Assembly: GCA_946626535.1 (NCBI GenBank)
Contig: CAMOUK010000006.1
Span: forward strand, 1 to 57,882
DNA from: an uncultured Caryophanales bacterium
Lineage (GTDB): Bacteria; Bacillota_I; Bacilli_A; Acholeplasmatales; Anaeroplasmataceae
Direction of reading: 5' to 3'
Length of the DNA: 57,882 nt
Shown here: piece by piece, positions 44,518 through 53,442 of the stretch
Position numbering within the stretch: position 1 is the first letter of the stretch
Layout: each line of letters opens with the position of its first letter
Notes under the pieces: model-generated
The model's input: only the letters and a program-made list of their open reading frames with translations
What the model was told of the DNA's origin: nothing
Databases searched by the model: none
Program-made: the position numbers and the translations under genes

Positions 44518-44670
44518 GTAACTATTTTGGGCTGGCTCCTTAATAGTTACCTTTAGCAAAGATAGTTTAATAAAATAAACTTGAGTATAATTATGAGACT
44601 AGTAGTTTTGATCATCATAATTATTAGTCTTTAACAAATAAGGACACTTGAGTGTCCTTATTTGTTTTAT
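44518..44670 (+). ncRNA. Structured leader element with its own terminator (candidate riboswitch or sRNA)
   Basis: Hairpin 1 pairs GTAACTATT (44518-44526) with AATAGTTAC (44542-44550) around a G/C-rich loop that includes GGGCTGGCTCC. Hairpin 2 pairs TAATTATGA (44588-44596) with TCATAATTA (44615-44623); AGACTA (44596-44601) can instead pair with TAGTCT (44625-44630), which excludes it. A 15-bp perfect stem follows, AACAAATAAGGACAC (44633-44647) / GTGTCCTTATTTGTT (44652-44666), loop TTGA, then TTAT: a terminator. TCCTTA (44537-44542) can pair with TAAGGA (44639-44644), a possible antiterminator. It matches no riboswitch class I know. Confidence 0.6.
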
Positions 44671-44686
44671 AAGGCAGGTTTGATAA

Positions 44687-44889
44687 GCTTAAGAAATAGT
44701 AAAATTAAATTTCTTAATAGAGAGTCTTGGATGGTGGAAGCAGGATAAGAATATAATTTGAACGCGTCTTAAATTTGGCTTATACGTAATTCTTGCGTTA
44801 AAAGATAAAGAGTGGCTAGACATTTAGCAATTAGAGTGGCACCGCGGATTTATTCGTCTCTTTCAATATATTGAAAGAGGCTTTTTTTT
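44687..44889 (+). promoter_or_regulatory. T-box riboswitch, probably Arg-specific
   Basis: The conserved T-box sequence AGAGTGGCACCGCGG lies at 44833-44847. Stem I features precede it: AGAGAGTCTTGG (44720 on), GGTGGAAGC (44733 on), and TTGAACGCGTC (44758 on), whose CGC (44763-44765) is the likely specifier codon, Arg. The bulge reads UGGC, which pairs with ACCA-type tRNA ends having discriminator G, as tRNA-Arg usually has. An 11-bp terminator follows, with TCTCTTTCAA/TTGAAAGAG arms (44856-44881) and eight T. Uncharged tRNA-Arg should stabilise the antiterminator and turn on argG onward. Confidence 0.9.
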
Positions 44890-44933
44890 ATATTTAATTT
44901 ATGTTAAAATTAATTCTAATGGAGGGTATGAAA

Positions 44934-46166
44934 ATGGTGAAAGGAATTAAGAAGGTAGTATTAGCATATTCAGGAGGTTTGGATACATCAATAATTATTC
45001 CATGGTTGAAGGAAAATTATGATAATTGCGAAGTAATCGCTGTATCTGGTAATGTAGGTCAAGCAGATGAATTAGAAGGACTAGAGGAAAAGGCATTAAA
45101 GACTGGTGCTTCAAAGCTATATGTTGAAGATTTAAATAAGGAGTTTGTAGAAGATTATATTTTCCCAACTGTTAAGGCTGGCGCAAAATATGAAAAATAT
45201 TTATTAGGTACTTCATTTGCAAGACCTATTATCGCAAAAAGAATTGCTGAAATCGCATTAAAGGAAGGCGCAGATGCAATTTGTCATGGTTGTACTGGTA
45301 AGGGTAACGACCAAGTTAGATTTGAGTTAACAATTAAGGCATTCGCTCCAAATATGAAGATTATTGCTCCATGGAGAGAATGGAATATTAAATCAAGAGA
45401 TGAAGAAATTGATTATGCTGAAGCACATAATATTCCACTTCGTATCTCAAGAGAAACTAATTATTCAAAGGATAAGAATTTATGGCATTTATCTCATGAA
45501 GGTCTAGATTTAGAAGATCCAGCAAATGAGCCACAATATAATAAGCCAGGATTCTTAGAATTAGGTGTTTCACCAGAACAAGCACCTGATAAGCCAGAAT
45601 ATGTAACAATTCATTTTGAAAAAGGTATTCCAACAAGCGTTAATGGTAAGAAGATGGACGCTGTTAGCCTTGTATGGGAATTAAATAAATTAGGCGGAAG
45701 AAACGGTGTAGGTATCCTAGATATCGTTGAAAATAGATTAGTAGGTATGAAGAGCCGTGGTGTATATGAAACTCCAGGCGGAACTATTTTATATGAAGCT
45801 CATGAATTACTTGAATCTATCACATTAGATAAGGAAACATCACATTATAAGAAGCAAATCGCAGATAAATTTGCAGATTTAGTTTATAACGGCTTATGGT
45901 TTACACCATTAAGAGAAGCATTAAGTGCTTTTGTTGATAAGACACAAGAGCATGTAACAGGAGATGTAAAAGTTAAATTATATAAGGGAAATATTATCCC
46001 AGCATCAATTACATCACCTTGGACATTACACAATATGGATATCGCATCATTTGATGATGATGGTGGTGCATATAACCAAGCTGATTCAGCTGGCTTCATC
46101 AACCTATTTGGACTTCCAGTTAAGGTTCAAGCAATGGTTAATGAAAAAAATAAAAATTTAAAATAA
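44934..46166 (+). CDS. argG: Argininosuccinate synthase
   Basis: Joins citrulline and aspartate using ATP. PP-loop signature [20 protein letters not shown] at the N terminus, then [26 protein letters not shown] (citrulline/aspartate site), IAPWREW and a long C-terminal tetramer arm. 410 aa. GGAGGG lies seven bases before ATG 44934; earlier ATGs (44901, 44928) fall on or before the ribosome-binding site. First gene of the arg operon; in many Bacillota argGH is a separate unit, here it leads. Confidence 0.96.
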   Translation: MVKGIKKVVLAYSGGLDTSIIIPWLKENYDNCEVIAVSGNVGQADELEGLEEKALKTGASKLYVEDLNKEFVEDYIFPTVKAGAKYEKYLLGTSFARPIIAKRIAEIALKEGADAICHGCTGKGNDQVRFELTIKAFAPNMKIIAPWREWNIKSRDEEIDYAEAHNIPLRISRETNYSKDKNLWHLSHEGLDLEDPANEPQYNKPGFLELGVSPEQAPDKPEYVTIHFEKGIPTSVNGKKMDAVSLVWELNKLGGRNGVGILDIVENRLVGMKSRGVYETPGGTILYEAHELLESITLDKETSHYKKQIADKFADLVYNGLWFTPLREALSAFVDKTQEHVTGDVKVKLYKGNIIPASITSPWTLHNMDIASFDDDGGAYNQADSAGFINLFGLPVKVQAMVNEKNKNLK

Positions 46167-46180
46167 TCGAGGTAGCTTAT

Positions 46181-47545
46181 ATGGCAATGTGGGCAGGAAG
46201 ATTTAAAAAAGAACTTAATAAACAAGTAAATGATTTTAATTCATCACTTAGCTTTGATTCTAGAATGTATAAGGAAGATATTTTAGGTTCCATCGCTCAC
46301 GCTACTATGCTTGGGAAGCAAAATATCATTTCTAAGGAAGATGCTAATCTAATCTGTAAGACACTAAAGGAAATATCTTTAGATATCGAAAATGAAAAAA
46401 TTTTATTTGATGATTCAGAAGATATTCATATGTTTGTCGAGGCAGAATTAACTAAAAGAATTGGCGAGGTTGGAAAAAGACTACATACCTCACGTTCTAG
46501 AAATGATCAGGTTGCTTTAGATATTAGATTATATTTAAGAAATGAAATTGAAGAAATTAAAGGTCTTGTTAAATCATTAATGGAGGTTATTATTGATTTA
46601 GCAGATGAAAATAAAAATACAATTATGCCAGGCTATACTCATCTTCAAAGAGCTCAGCCTATTACTCTAGCAAATCATGTTTTAGCTTATGCTTATATGC
46701 TAAAAAGAGATTTATCTAGATTAGATGATACTTTAGATAGACTAAATTATTCACCTCTTGGAAGCTGTGCTTTAGCAGGTACAACATATCCAATTGATAG
46801 AAAATTTGTAGCTGATGAGTTGAATTTTAAAGGCATAGTTGAAAATAGCCTAGATGCTGTATCAGATAGAGACTTTGTTTTAGATTTAGCCTATACAATT
46901 TCTATGATTATGATGCATCTATCTAGATTTTCAGAAGAAATTATTATGTGGTGCTCATGGGAATTTAAATTCATCGACCTTGATGATGCCTATTCAACAG
47001 GCTCATCAATTATGCCACAGAAGAAAAATCCTGATATCTGTGAGCTTATAAGAGGAAAAACTGGAAGAGCATATGGTAATTTAAATACATTACTTACAAT
47101 GCTTAAGGGTCTACCTTTAGCTTACAATAAGGATATGCAGGAGGATAAGGAAGCTATTTTTGATTCTATCGACAATGTAAAGATGTGCTTAAGCATTTTT
47201 GCACCTATGCTAAAGACTATGAAGGTCAATAAGGATAATATGAAAAAGGCTGCAGCAAAGGGCTTTATTAATGCTACAGATTTAGCAGATTATTTAGTTA
47301 AGAAAAATATGGCCTTTAGAGATGCTTATAAGCTTTCTGGTAGCCTTGTTGCTTATTGTATCGATAATAATAAGGTGCTAGAAGAGTTAAGCTTAGATGA
47401 ATTTAAAAAATATAGCAGCTTATTTGAAAATGATGTTTATGATGCAATAAATTTAGAAAATGCTACATTTAGAAGAACAAGTGATGGAGCATCTTCAATA
47501 GAATCAGTTGAAAAACAAATTGCGTCACTTAGGAGTTCATTATGA
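46181..47545 (+). CDS. argH: Argininosuccinate lyase
   Basis: Splits argininosuccinate into arginine and fumarate. Start WAGRFKKELNKQVNDFNSSLSFD, DIHMFVEAELTKRIGEVGKRLHTSRSRNDQVALD (conserved region 1), GYTHLQRAQPITL, and the signature GSSIMPQKKNPDICELIRGK with the catalytic Ser. 454 aa. GAGGTAG precedes the ATG. Overlaps argC by four bases (ATGA). Confidence 0.96.
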   Translation: MAMWAGRFKKELNKQVNDFNSSLSFDSRMYKEDILGSIAHATMLGKQNIISKEDANLICKTLKEISLDIENEKILFDDSEDIHMFVEAELTKRIGEVGKRLHTSRSRNDQVALDIRLYLRNEIEEIKGLVKSLMEVIIDLADENKNTIMPGYTHLQRAQPITLANHVLAYAYMLKRDLSRLDDTLDRLNYSPLGSCALAGTTYPIDRKFVADELNFKGIVENSLDAVSDRDFVLDLAYTISMIMMHLSRFSEEIIMWCSWEFKFIDLDDAYSTGSSIMPQKKNPDICELIRGKTGRAYGNLNTLLTMLKGLPLAYNKDMQEDKEAIFDSIDNVKMCLSIFAPMLKTMKVNKDNMKKAAAKGFINATDLADYLVKKNMAFRDAYKLSGSLVAYCIDNNKVLEELSLDEFKKYSSLFENDVYDAINLENATFRRTSDGASSIESVEKQIASLRSSL

Positions 47546-48495
47546 AGTATAAGGTATTTATAGATGGAAAAGAAGGAACAACAGGCCTTCAAATCTACGA
47601 TAGATTTAAAGATAGAGAAGATATCGAATTAATCTTAATTGATGATGAATTAAGAAAAGATGTTAATGAAAGAAGAAAATGCATTAATGCATCTGATGTT
47701 ACATTTTTGTGTTTACCAGATCAAGCGGCTATTGAAGCAGTAGAGCTATTAGATTACAACAATAAGCATACCAAAATAATCGATGCCTCTACTGCTCATA
47801 GAACCTTGGCAAACTGGGCATATGGCTTTCCTGAACTTGATGATTATTACCTAAATAAAATTAAAACTAATCAATTTATCGCAGTCCCAGGCTGTTACGC
47901 CTCAGGCTTTCAAGCAATTATTTATCCTTTAGTTAAGGGAAATATTTTACCTTTTAAATATCCAGTTTCAGTAAATGCTATATCTGGCTATAGTGGAGCT
48001 GGTAAAAAAGGAATTGCTCAATATGAAGATGATAATAGAAGTGCTGAATTTGATGCACCTAGATTATATGCGATGACCCAAAATCATAAGCATTTAAAGG
48101 AAATGAAGGCAATATCAGGATTAGCACAGGAGCCTTTATTTAATCCATATGTATGTGATTTTTATAAGGGAATGCTTGTAACAATTCCTCTATATTTAGA
48201 TAAGCTAAATAAGAGATTAACATTAAAAGAAATTCATGATTATTACGTAAAATATTATGAAGGTAAAGAATTAATTAGAGTTATGCCTTTAGAAGAAAAA
48301 GGTACACAATCAGGGTTCCTATCAGCTAATCACTTAGCTGGTAAGGATTATCTAGAAATTTATATTTCTGGTAATGATGATAGGATTTCCATTACAGCCT
48401 GCCTTGATAACCTAGGTAAGGGTGCATCAGGAGCTGCAATAGAATGTATGAATATAGCCTTAGGCTTAGATTTAAAAACTAGTTTGAATTTATAG
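47542..48495 (+). CDS. argC: N-acetyl-gamma-glutamyl-phosphate reductase, type 2
   Basis: NADPH-dependent reduction of N-acetylglutamyl phosphate to the semialdehyde. The shorter type 2 form (317 aa). N terminus VFIDGKEGTTGLQIYDRF in place of the longer GxTGYxG start, CLPDQAAIEAV, DASTAHRT, YGFPEL, nucleophile VPGCYASGF (C118) and SGYSGAGKK; His in LSANHLAGKD is the probable base. Type 2 ArgC is best known from proteobacteria but is found in some Bacillota. Confidence 0.93.
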   Translation: MKYKVFIDGKEGTTGLQIYDRFKDREDIELILIDDELRKDVNERRKCINASDVTFLCLPDQAAIEAVELLDYNNKHTKIIDASTAHRTLANWAYGFPELDDYYLNKIKTNQFIAVPGCYASGFQAIIYPLVKGNILPFKYPVSVNAISGYSGAGKKGIAQYEDDNRSAEFDAPRLYAMTQNHKHLKEMKAISGLAQEPLFNPYVCDFYKGMLVTIPLYLDKLNKRLTLKEIHDYYVKYYEGKELIRVMPLEEKGTQSGFLSANHLAGKDYLEIYISGNDDRISITACLDNLGKGASGAAIECMNIALGLDLKTSLNL

Positions 48496-48505
48496 GAGTT
48501 TAATT

Positions 48506-49732
48506 ATGGAAATGAAAGTTATTAATGGTGGTGTATGTGCTCCACTTGGATTTAAGGCAAATGGAATACATGCAGGAATTAGAAAGAATAAGTCAAAAAT
48601 AGACCTATCTTTAATTAAATCTGATGTGCTTGCAAATTGTGCAGCAGCTTATACATCAAATCTAGTTAAGGGTGCTCCTATTTATGTTACTAGATCAAAT
48701 ATCAATAATGGTAAGGCAATCGCTATGATTTGTAATAGTGGTAATGCTAATACTTGTAATGCAGATGGTGTTGAAATTGCAACTCAAACTTGCGAGCTTT
48801 TAGCTAAGGCAGCTTGTATTAATTCACAGGATGTAATTATTGCCTCAACTGGTGTTATTGGTCTACCTTTATCTATTAAGCCATTTGAGGAAAATATGGA
48901 TATTTTAGTTAAGGGTCTTGCTCAAGATGAGGCACACGCTTCACTTGCAGAACAAGGTATTATGACTACAGATACTACACCAAAGCATTGTGCTGTATCT
49001 ATTAATATCGGTGGTAAAGAGGTAAAGATTGGTGCTATGACAAAGGGCTCTGGTATGATTAATCCAGCCTTAGCAACAATGCTATGCTTTATTACAACCG
49101 ATGCTAAAATATCATCAATTTGCCTTGATAAGGCACTTCATATGGCAATTGATTCATCATTTAACATGCTATCAATTGATGGTGATACATCAACAAATGA
49201 TATGGTATCAATTATGGCTAATGGTTTAGCAGAAAATAAAGAAATTACTGAATTAGATAACGACTTTAATAAATTCTTAGATGCTTTAACTTATGTTTGT
49301 CAAACATTAGCTAAGATGATGGCAAAAGATGGTGAGGGTGCAACTAAGCTAATTACTTGTAAGGTTACTAATGCTAAGACATTAAAGGATGCAAGATTAG
49401 TTGCTAAATCAGTTATTTCATCATCACTATTAAAGGCAGCAATGTTTGGTGCTGATGCAAACTGGGGTAGAGTACTATGCGCAATTGGCTATTCAAAGGC
49501 TGATGTTAATATTGAAAAGGTTGATATGTCATTTGCTTCTAAAGTAGGAAAGATTGATGTATGTAAGAATGGCTTTGGTATTTCTTTTAGTGAAGAGGTA
49601 GCTAAAAAGATTTTACTTGAAGATGAGATTGAAATCCTAATAGATTTAAAGGATGGCGGTTTTGATTCAGAAGCTTATGGCTGTGATTTAACATATGATT
49701 ATGTAAAGATTAATGGTGATTATAGAAGCTAG
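48506..49732 (+). CDS. argJ: Glutamate N-acetyltransferase / ornithine acetyltransferase
   Basis: Recycles the acetyl group from N-acetylornithine onto glutamate, so no ArgE is needed; it may also use acetyl-CoA if bifunctional. Ntn-hydrolase fold that cuts itself before T191 in KGSGMINPALATMLCF. Other marks: NSGNANTCN, ASTGVIGLPL, SIDGDTSTNDM, KDGEGATKLITC, GADANWGRVLCAIGY. 408 aa, full. AGGAG before the ATG. Confidence 0.95.
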   Translation: MEMKVINGGVCAPLGFKANGIHAGIRKNKSKIDLSLIKSDVLANCAAAYTSNLVKGAPIYVTRSNINNGKAIAMICNSGNANTCNADGVEIATQTCELLAKAACINSQDVIIASTGVIGLPLSIKPFEENMDILVKGLAQDEAHASLAEQGIMTTDTTPKHCAVSINIGGKEVKIGAMTKGSGMINPALATMLCFITTDAKISSICLDKALHMAIDSSFNMLSIDGDTSTNDMVSIMANGLAENKEITELDNDFNKFLDALTYVCQTLAKMMAKDGEGATKLITCKVTNAKTLKDARLVAKSVISSSLLKAAMFGADANWGRVLCAIGYSKADVNIEKVDMSFASKVGKIDVCKNGFGISFSEEVAKKILLEDEIEILIDLKDGGFDSEAYGCDLTYDYVKINGDYRS

Positions 49733-49741
49733 GAGGCTATT

Positions 49742-50590
49742 ATGGTTAATTTAGAACAAAGAGCTAATATTTTAAGTGAAGCATTACCATACATCTTAAA
49801 ATATAAAGAACAGATTATCGTAATTAAATATGGTGGAAACCGGATGGTTGATGAGCATCTTAAGGCCTTAGTAATGGAAGATGTTGTTATGCTTTCAAGC
49901 TTAGGTATGAAGGTTGTTCTTGTCCATGGTGGTGGACCAGAAATATCAACTATGCTTAAAAAGGTTGGTAAGGAATCTAAATTTGTTAATGGCTTAAGAG
50001 TAACAGATAAGGAAACTGCTGATATCGTAACGCAGGTTCTTGCTGGTAAGGTCAATAAGAATTTAGTTAAGGATATTAATAGAGCTGGAGGAAAGGCTGT
50101 TGGTATTTCAGGCTTAGATTCAGGTCTTATTGAGGCAACACCTTTAGATCCAGAGCTAGGCTATGTAGGTAATATTGTAGATATTAATCCAGATGTAATT
50201 TTAGATTTACTTGCTTTAGGTTATATTCCTGTAGTATCAACTATTGGGGCAGACCAAGAAGGAAATATCTATAATATCAACGCTGATACAGCTGCCGCAA
50301 GAATTGCTGGAGCTTTAAATGCGATGAAATTTATTTCAATGACTGATATTAAAGGCGTATTAAAGGATAAAAATGATGATTCTACATTGATGAAATTTAT
50401 TAATGTTTCAGAATTAAAATCATTAGAAAAAGAAGGAATCATCGATGGTGGTATGATTCCAAAGGTTGCATGCTGCGTTGAAGCAATTAGACGTGGTGTA
50501 AAATATGTAGTTATTATTGATGGTAGAATTCCTCATTCAATTTTAATTGAAATGCTTACAGATGATGGAGCAGGTACGGAATTTAGATAG
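49742..50590 (+). CDS. argB: N-acetylglutamate kinase
   Basis: Phosphorylates N-acetylglutamate, usually the arginine-inhibited step. IVIKYGGNRM, VLVHGGGPEIS, NGLRVTD, VNKNLVKDI, GYVGNIVDINP, YNINADTAAARIAGAL, DGGMIPKVACCVEAI. 282 aa. The N-terminal helix (NLEQRANILSEALPYI) is of the type that lets ArgB hexamerise and bind arginine in feedback-inhibited forms, though that is inferred. GGAGG before the ATG. Confidence 0.95.
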   Translation: MVNLEQRANILSEALPYILKYKEQIIVIKYGGNRMVDEHLKALVMEDVVMLSSLGMKVVLVHGGGPEISTMLKKVGKESKFVNGLRVTDKETADIVTQVLAGKVNKNLVKDINRAGGKAVGISGLDSGLIEATPLDPELGYVGNIVDINPDVILDLLALGYIPVVSTIGADQEGNIYNINADTAAARIAGALNAMKFISMTDIKGVLKDKNDDSTLMKFINVSELKSLEKEGIIDGGMIPKVACCVEAIRRGVKYVVIIDGRIPHSILIEMLTDDGAGTEFR

Positions 50591-50599
50591 GAGTATATT

Positions 50600-51778
50600 A
50601 TGAGTAATATAATTATTGATGATAAAGAAAATATCTTAAATACTTATAATAGATTTAATATTGTAATAAAGGAAGGAAAGGGCGCTATATTTACAGATGA
50701 AAATGGTAAAAAGTATATCGATTTTTCTTCTGGTATAGGAACTAATGTATTTGGTGCTTGTGATGATTTATGGAAGGAAGCTGTCATAAATCAGGTAAAT
50801 AAGGTACAGCATACATCAAATTTATATTATTCAGAGCCTCAAACTAAGGTTGCGAAGCTACTTTGCGAAAAGACTAATATGAAGAAGGTGTTTTTCGCAA
50901 ATAGTGGTGCTGAAGCAAATGAATGTGCAATTAAGACTGCAAGAAAATATTCATTTGATAAATATGGAATGGGTAGATCTGAAATTATTACATTGCAAAA
51001 TTCATTCCACGGAAGAACTATTGCGACACTTTCAGCTACAGGCCAAGATGTGTTCCATCAATGGTTTTACCCATTTGTTGGTGATTTTAAATATAGTCTA
51101 CCAACTATAGAGGATTTAAATAAAAATATCAATGAAAAAACATGTGCTATTATGATTGAAACAGTTCAAGGTGAGGGTGGCGTTTGTGCACTAGATAGCG
51201 AATTTATCAAATATGTAGATAAGGTATGTAAACAAAAGGATTTAATCTTTATAGTTGATGAGGTTCAAACTGGTAATGGTAGATGTGGTTATCTATATTC
51301 ATATATGGAATATGGAGTAACTCCAAATGTTGTTACAACAGCTAAGGGCTTAGCTGGTGGCTTACCATTTGGGGCAATCCTATTTGATGAAAAGACTGAA
51401 CATACATTAAGCTATGGTCAGCATGGTTCAACCTTCGGAGGTAATCCTGTTTGTGCTAGTGCGGCCTATTCAGTTTTAACTAGATTAGATGATGATTTAT
51501 TTAATCATGTAAAAGAATTAAGAAAGTATTTAGAAAAGAAGCTTGAAAATAAGAAGGGTATTAAATCTATATCAGGTAAGGGCTTAATGGTAGGTATTGA
51601 GCTTGATGATAAAATTAAAGCCTTAGATGTAGCTAAAAAATGTATGGAAAATGGTCTAATTCCTTTAACTGCAAAGGCAAAAATTAGATTATTACCACCG
51701 CTAAATATAGATTTAGAAACATTTGATAAGGGCTTAGATATATTAATTGAAAGTATTAATGAATTAATGGAGGCATAA
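50600..51778 (+). CDS. argD: Acetylornithine aminotransferase
   Basis: PLP enzyme turning N-acetylglutamate semialdehyde into N-acetylornithine. KYIDFSSGIGTNVFG, FFANSGAEANECAIKTARKY, NSFHGRTIATLSATGQ, MIETVQGEGGVCAL, FIVDEVQTGNGRCGYLY, TAKGLAGGLPFGA with the PLP lysine, and GQHGSTFGGNPVCASAA. 392 aa. Could also act on succinyl-diaminopimelate (DapC), as in other bacteria. Nine bases after argB. Confidence 0.95.
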   Translation: MSNIIIDDKENILNTYNRFNIVIKEGKGAIFTDENGKKYIDFSSGIGTNVFGACDDLWKEAVINQVNKVQHTSNLYYSEPQTKVAKLLCEKTNMKKVFFANSGAEANECAIKTARKYSFDKYGMGRSEIITLQNSFHGRTIATLSATGQDVFHQWFYPFVGDFKYSLPTIEDLNKNINEKTCAIMIETVQGEGGVCALDSEFIKYVDKVCKQKDLIFIVDEVQTGNGRCGYLYSYMEYGVTPNVVTTAKGLAGGLPFGAILFDEKTEHTLSYGQHGSTFGGNPVCASAAYSVLTRLDDDLFNHVKELRKYLEKKLENKKGIKSISGKGLMVGIELDDKIKALDVAKKCMENGLIPLTAKAKIRLLPPLNIDLETFDKGLDILIESINELMEA

Positions 51779-51779
51779 A

Positions 51780-52685
51780 ATGAAGCATTTATTAACGTTA
51801 GAACAATTATCAAAGGATGAATTATTAGACATCCTAAATTTAGCTGATCAGCTAAAATTCCAGAAGAAAAATAATATTAAGCATCATATTCTAGAAGGAA
51901 AGACTTTAGGTATGATCTTCCAAAAATCATCTACAAGAACAAGAGTATCTTTTGAGGTAGGTATGCATGAACTTGGTGGTCAAGCATTATTCCTATCATC
52001 TAGAGATTTACAAATTGGTAGAGGTGAACCAGTTTGTGATACTGCAAGAGTATTATCTAGATATCTTGATGGTATAATGATTAGAACATTTGAACAAAAG
52101 GAAGTTGAAGATTTAGCTAAATATGGTTCTATACCTGTTATTAATGCTTTAACAGATTATTGTCATCCATGTCAGGTACTTGCTGACTTAATGACTATAA
52201 GAGAATATAAGGGAGCTTTCCCAGGCTTAAAGGCATGTTATATCGGTGATGGAAATAATATGGCTAATTCAATTATTGTAGGCTGCCTAAAGCTTGGAAT
52301 GAAGGTTTCAATTGCGACTCCAGAAGGCTATAAGCCAGATCCACATATCTTCGATTTTGCAAAAGATTATGAAGGTATGTTTGAATGGACTACTGATCCA
52401 ATGCAAGCTGCAAAGGATGCTGATGTATTATTTACAGATGTTTGGGCATCAATGGGCCAAGAGGGTGAGGCTGCAATTAGAAGAGAAGCATTTAAGGGCT
52501 ATCAAATTAATAAAGAGGTTATGAGTGTAGCTAAAAAGGATGCTATGGTACAGCACTGCTTACCTGCTCACAGGGAAGAAGAAATTACTGCAGAGGTATT
52601 TGAAGCACACGCAAACGAAATTTTTGATGAGGCAGAAAATAGACTACATGCTCAAAAGGCTGTACTAGTAAAATTATTATCATGA
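51780..52685 (+). CDS. argF: Ornithine carbamoyltransferase
   Basis: Makes citrulline from ornithine and carbamoyl phosphate. Carbamoyl-phosphate site SSTRTRVSFEVG (S51-R55 core), MIRTFEQ, DYCHPCQVLADLMTI, YIGDGNNMANS, DVWASMGQE and HCLPAHREEEI. 301 aa. Its position in a full synthetic operon supports the anabolic form; no arcA/arcC is near. carAB are not in the window. Overlaps the next gene by four bases (ATGA). Confidence 0.96.
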   Translation: MKHLLTLEQLSKDELLDILNLADQLKFQKKNNIKHHILEGKTLGMIFQKSSTRTRVSFEVGMHELGGQALFLSSRDLQIGRGEPVCDTARVLSRYLDGIMIRTFEQKEVEDLAKYGSIPVINALTDYCHPCQVLADLMTIREYKGAFPGLKACYIGDGNNMANSIIVGCLKLGMKVSIATPEGYKPDPHIFDFAKDYEGMFEWTTDPMQAAKDADVLFTDVWASMGQEGEAAIRREAFKGYQINKEVMSVAKKDAMVQHCLPAHREEEITAEVFEAHANEIFDEAENRLHAQKAVLVKLLS

Positions 52686-53401
52686 TTTTAAAAAAGGAAA
52701 TAATAAGACGTGTTAATTCATGCCTTTTAGATTTTAACAATGAAATTAAACCGGCTGGTATCTTTGATTTATTTCAGGATATCGCTAAAAATCACGTTAC
52801 AGATTTAGGCTATAGCTTTTATAAAATGTATGAGCTAGGCTATTATTGGGTATTACTTTCTCAAGAATATAAGGTAGTGTCTAGACTTCCTTTATTTGAT
52901 GAAGAAATAAAGGTTATTACATATCCTAAAAAAAGAGAAAAGCTTGAATTTGAGCGTGAGTTTGAAATAAAAGATAAGGACGATAATTTACTTATTATCG
53001 CTAATTCTAATTGGGTTGTTATAGATATTAAAAATAGAATGCTTACAAAGGCTAAGGATATCGAATTTGATGGTGAATATTATCGAAATATTCATTTTAC
53101 TGATAAGCCAATTAGAAGATTAAATTTAAATCCAACTAATGTAATAGATGAATTTAATTATACTGTTAAATTAAGCGATATAGATTCTAATCATCATATG
53201 AATAATGCTAAATATTTAGATGTTATTTATAATATGAAGAATTTAGATAATTATCATAATTATAAGGAAGTTAAAATGGCTTACGTAAAGGAAGCTAAAT
53301 TAAATGATATTATAAATGTCAAATATTACCAGGATGAAGACTATGAATGCTATATTGGCTATGTAGATGGTAATGTTTGTTTTGAAGCAAAATTAAAATA
53401 A
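52682..53401 (+). CDS. Acyl-ACP thioesterase
   Basis: Hydrolyses acyl-ACP to free fatty acid in the FatA/FatB family. 239 aa in two hot-dog halves. First half: LDFNNEIKPAGIFDLFQDIAKNH and YYWVLLSQEYKV, the usual start. Second half: VKLSDIDSNHHMNNAKYLDVIYN, where the catalytic D/N/H set (DxNxHxNN) lies. Coupled to argF by an ATGA overlap, so it belongs to the arg transcript and would be under T-box control. No link between fatty acid release and arginine synthesis is evident. Confidence 0.88.
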   Translation: MILKKEIIRRVNSCLLDFNNEIKPAGIFDLFQDIAKNHVTDLGYSFYKMYELGYYWVLLSQEYKVVSRLPLFDEEIKVITYPKKREKLEFEREFEIKDKDDNLLIIANSNWVVIDIKNRMLTKAKDIEFDGEYYRNIHFTDKPIRRLNLNPTNVIDEFNYTVKLSDIDSNHHMNNAKYLDVIYNMKNLDNYHNYKEVKMAYVKEAKLNDIINVKYYQDEDYECYIGYVDGNVCFEAKLK

Positions 53402-53422
53402 TATGGCCCATGCCATATTTTT
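53401..53422 (+). terminator. Terminator of the arginine operon
   Basis: Stem ATATGGC (53401-53407) / GCCATAT (53412-53418), loop CCAT, then TTTTT. Confidence 0.85.
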
Positions 53423-53442
53423 TGCGCTTTTAGGTGATAAGT

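Noticed and set aside
44686..44705. Second promoter (TTGATA/TAAAAT) just before the T-box
   Set aside because: The 14-bp spacer is too short for a good sigma-A promoter; kept only as a caveat to the two-stage leader.
49729..50055. Long antisense open frame within argB, and similar ones in argG, argD and the MATE gene
   Set aside because: They mirror the sense codon pattern, lack ribosome-binding sites and have no recognisable product.
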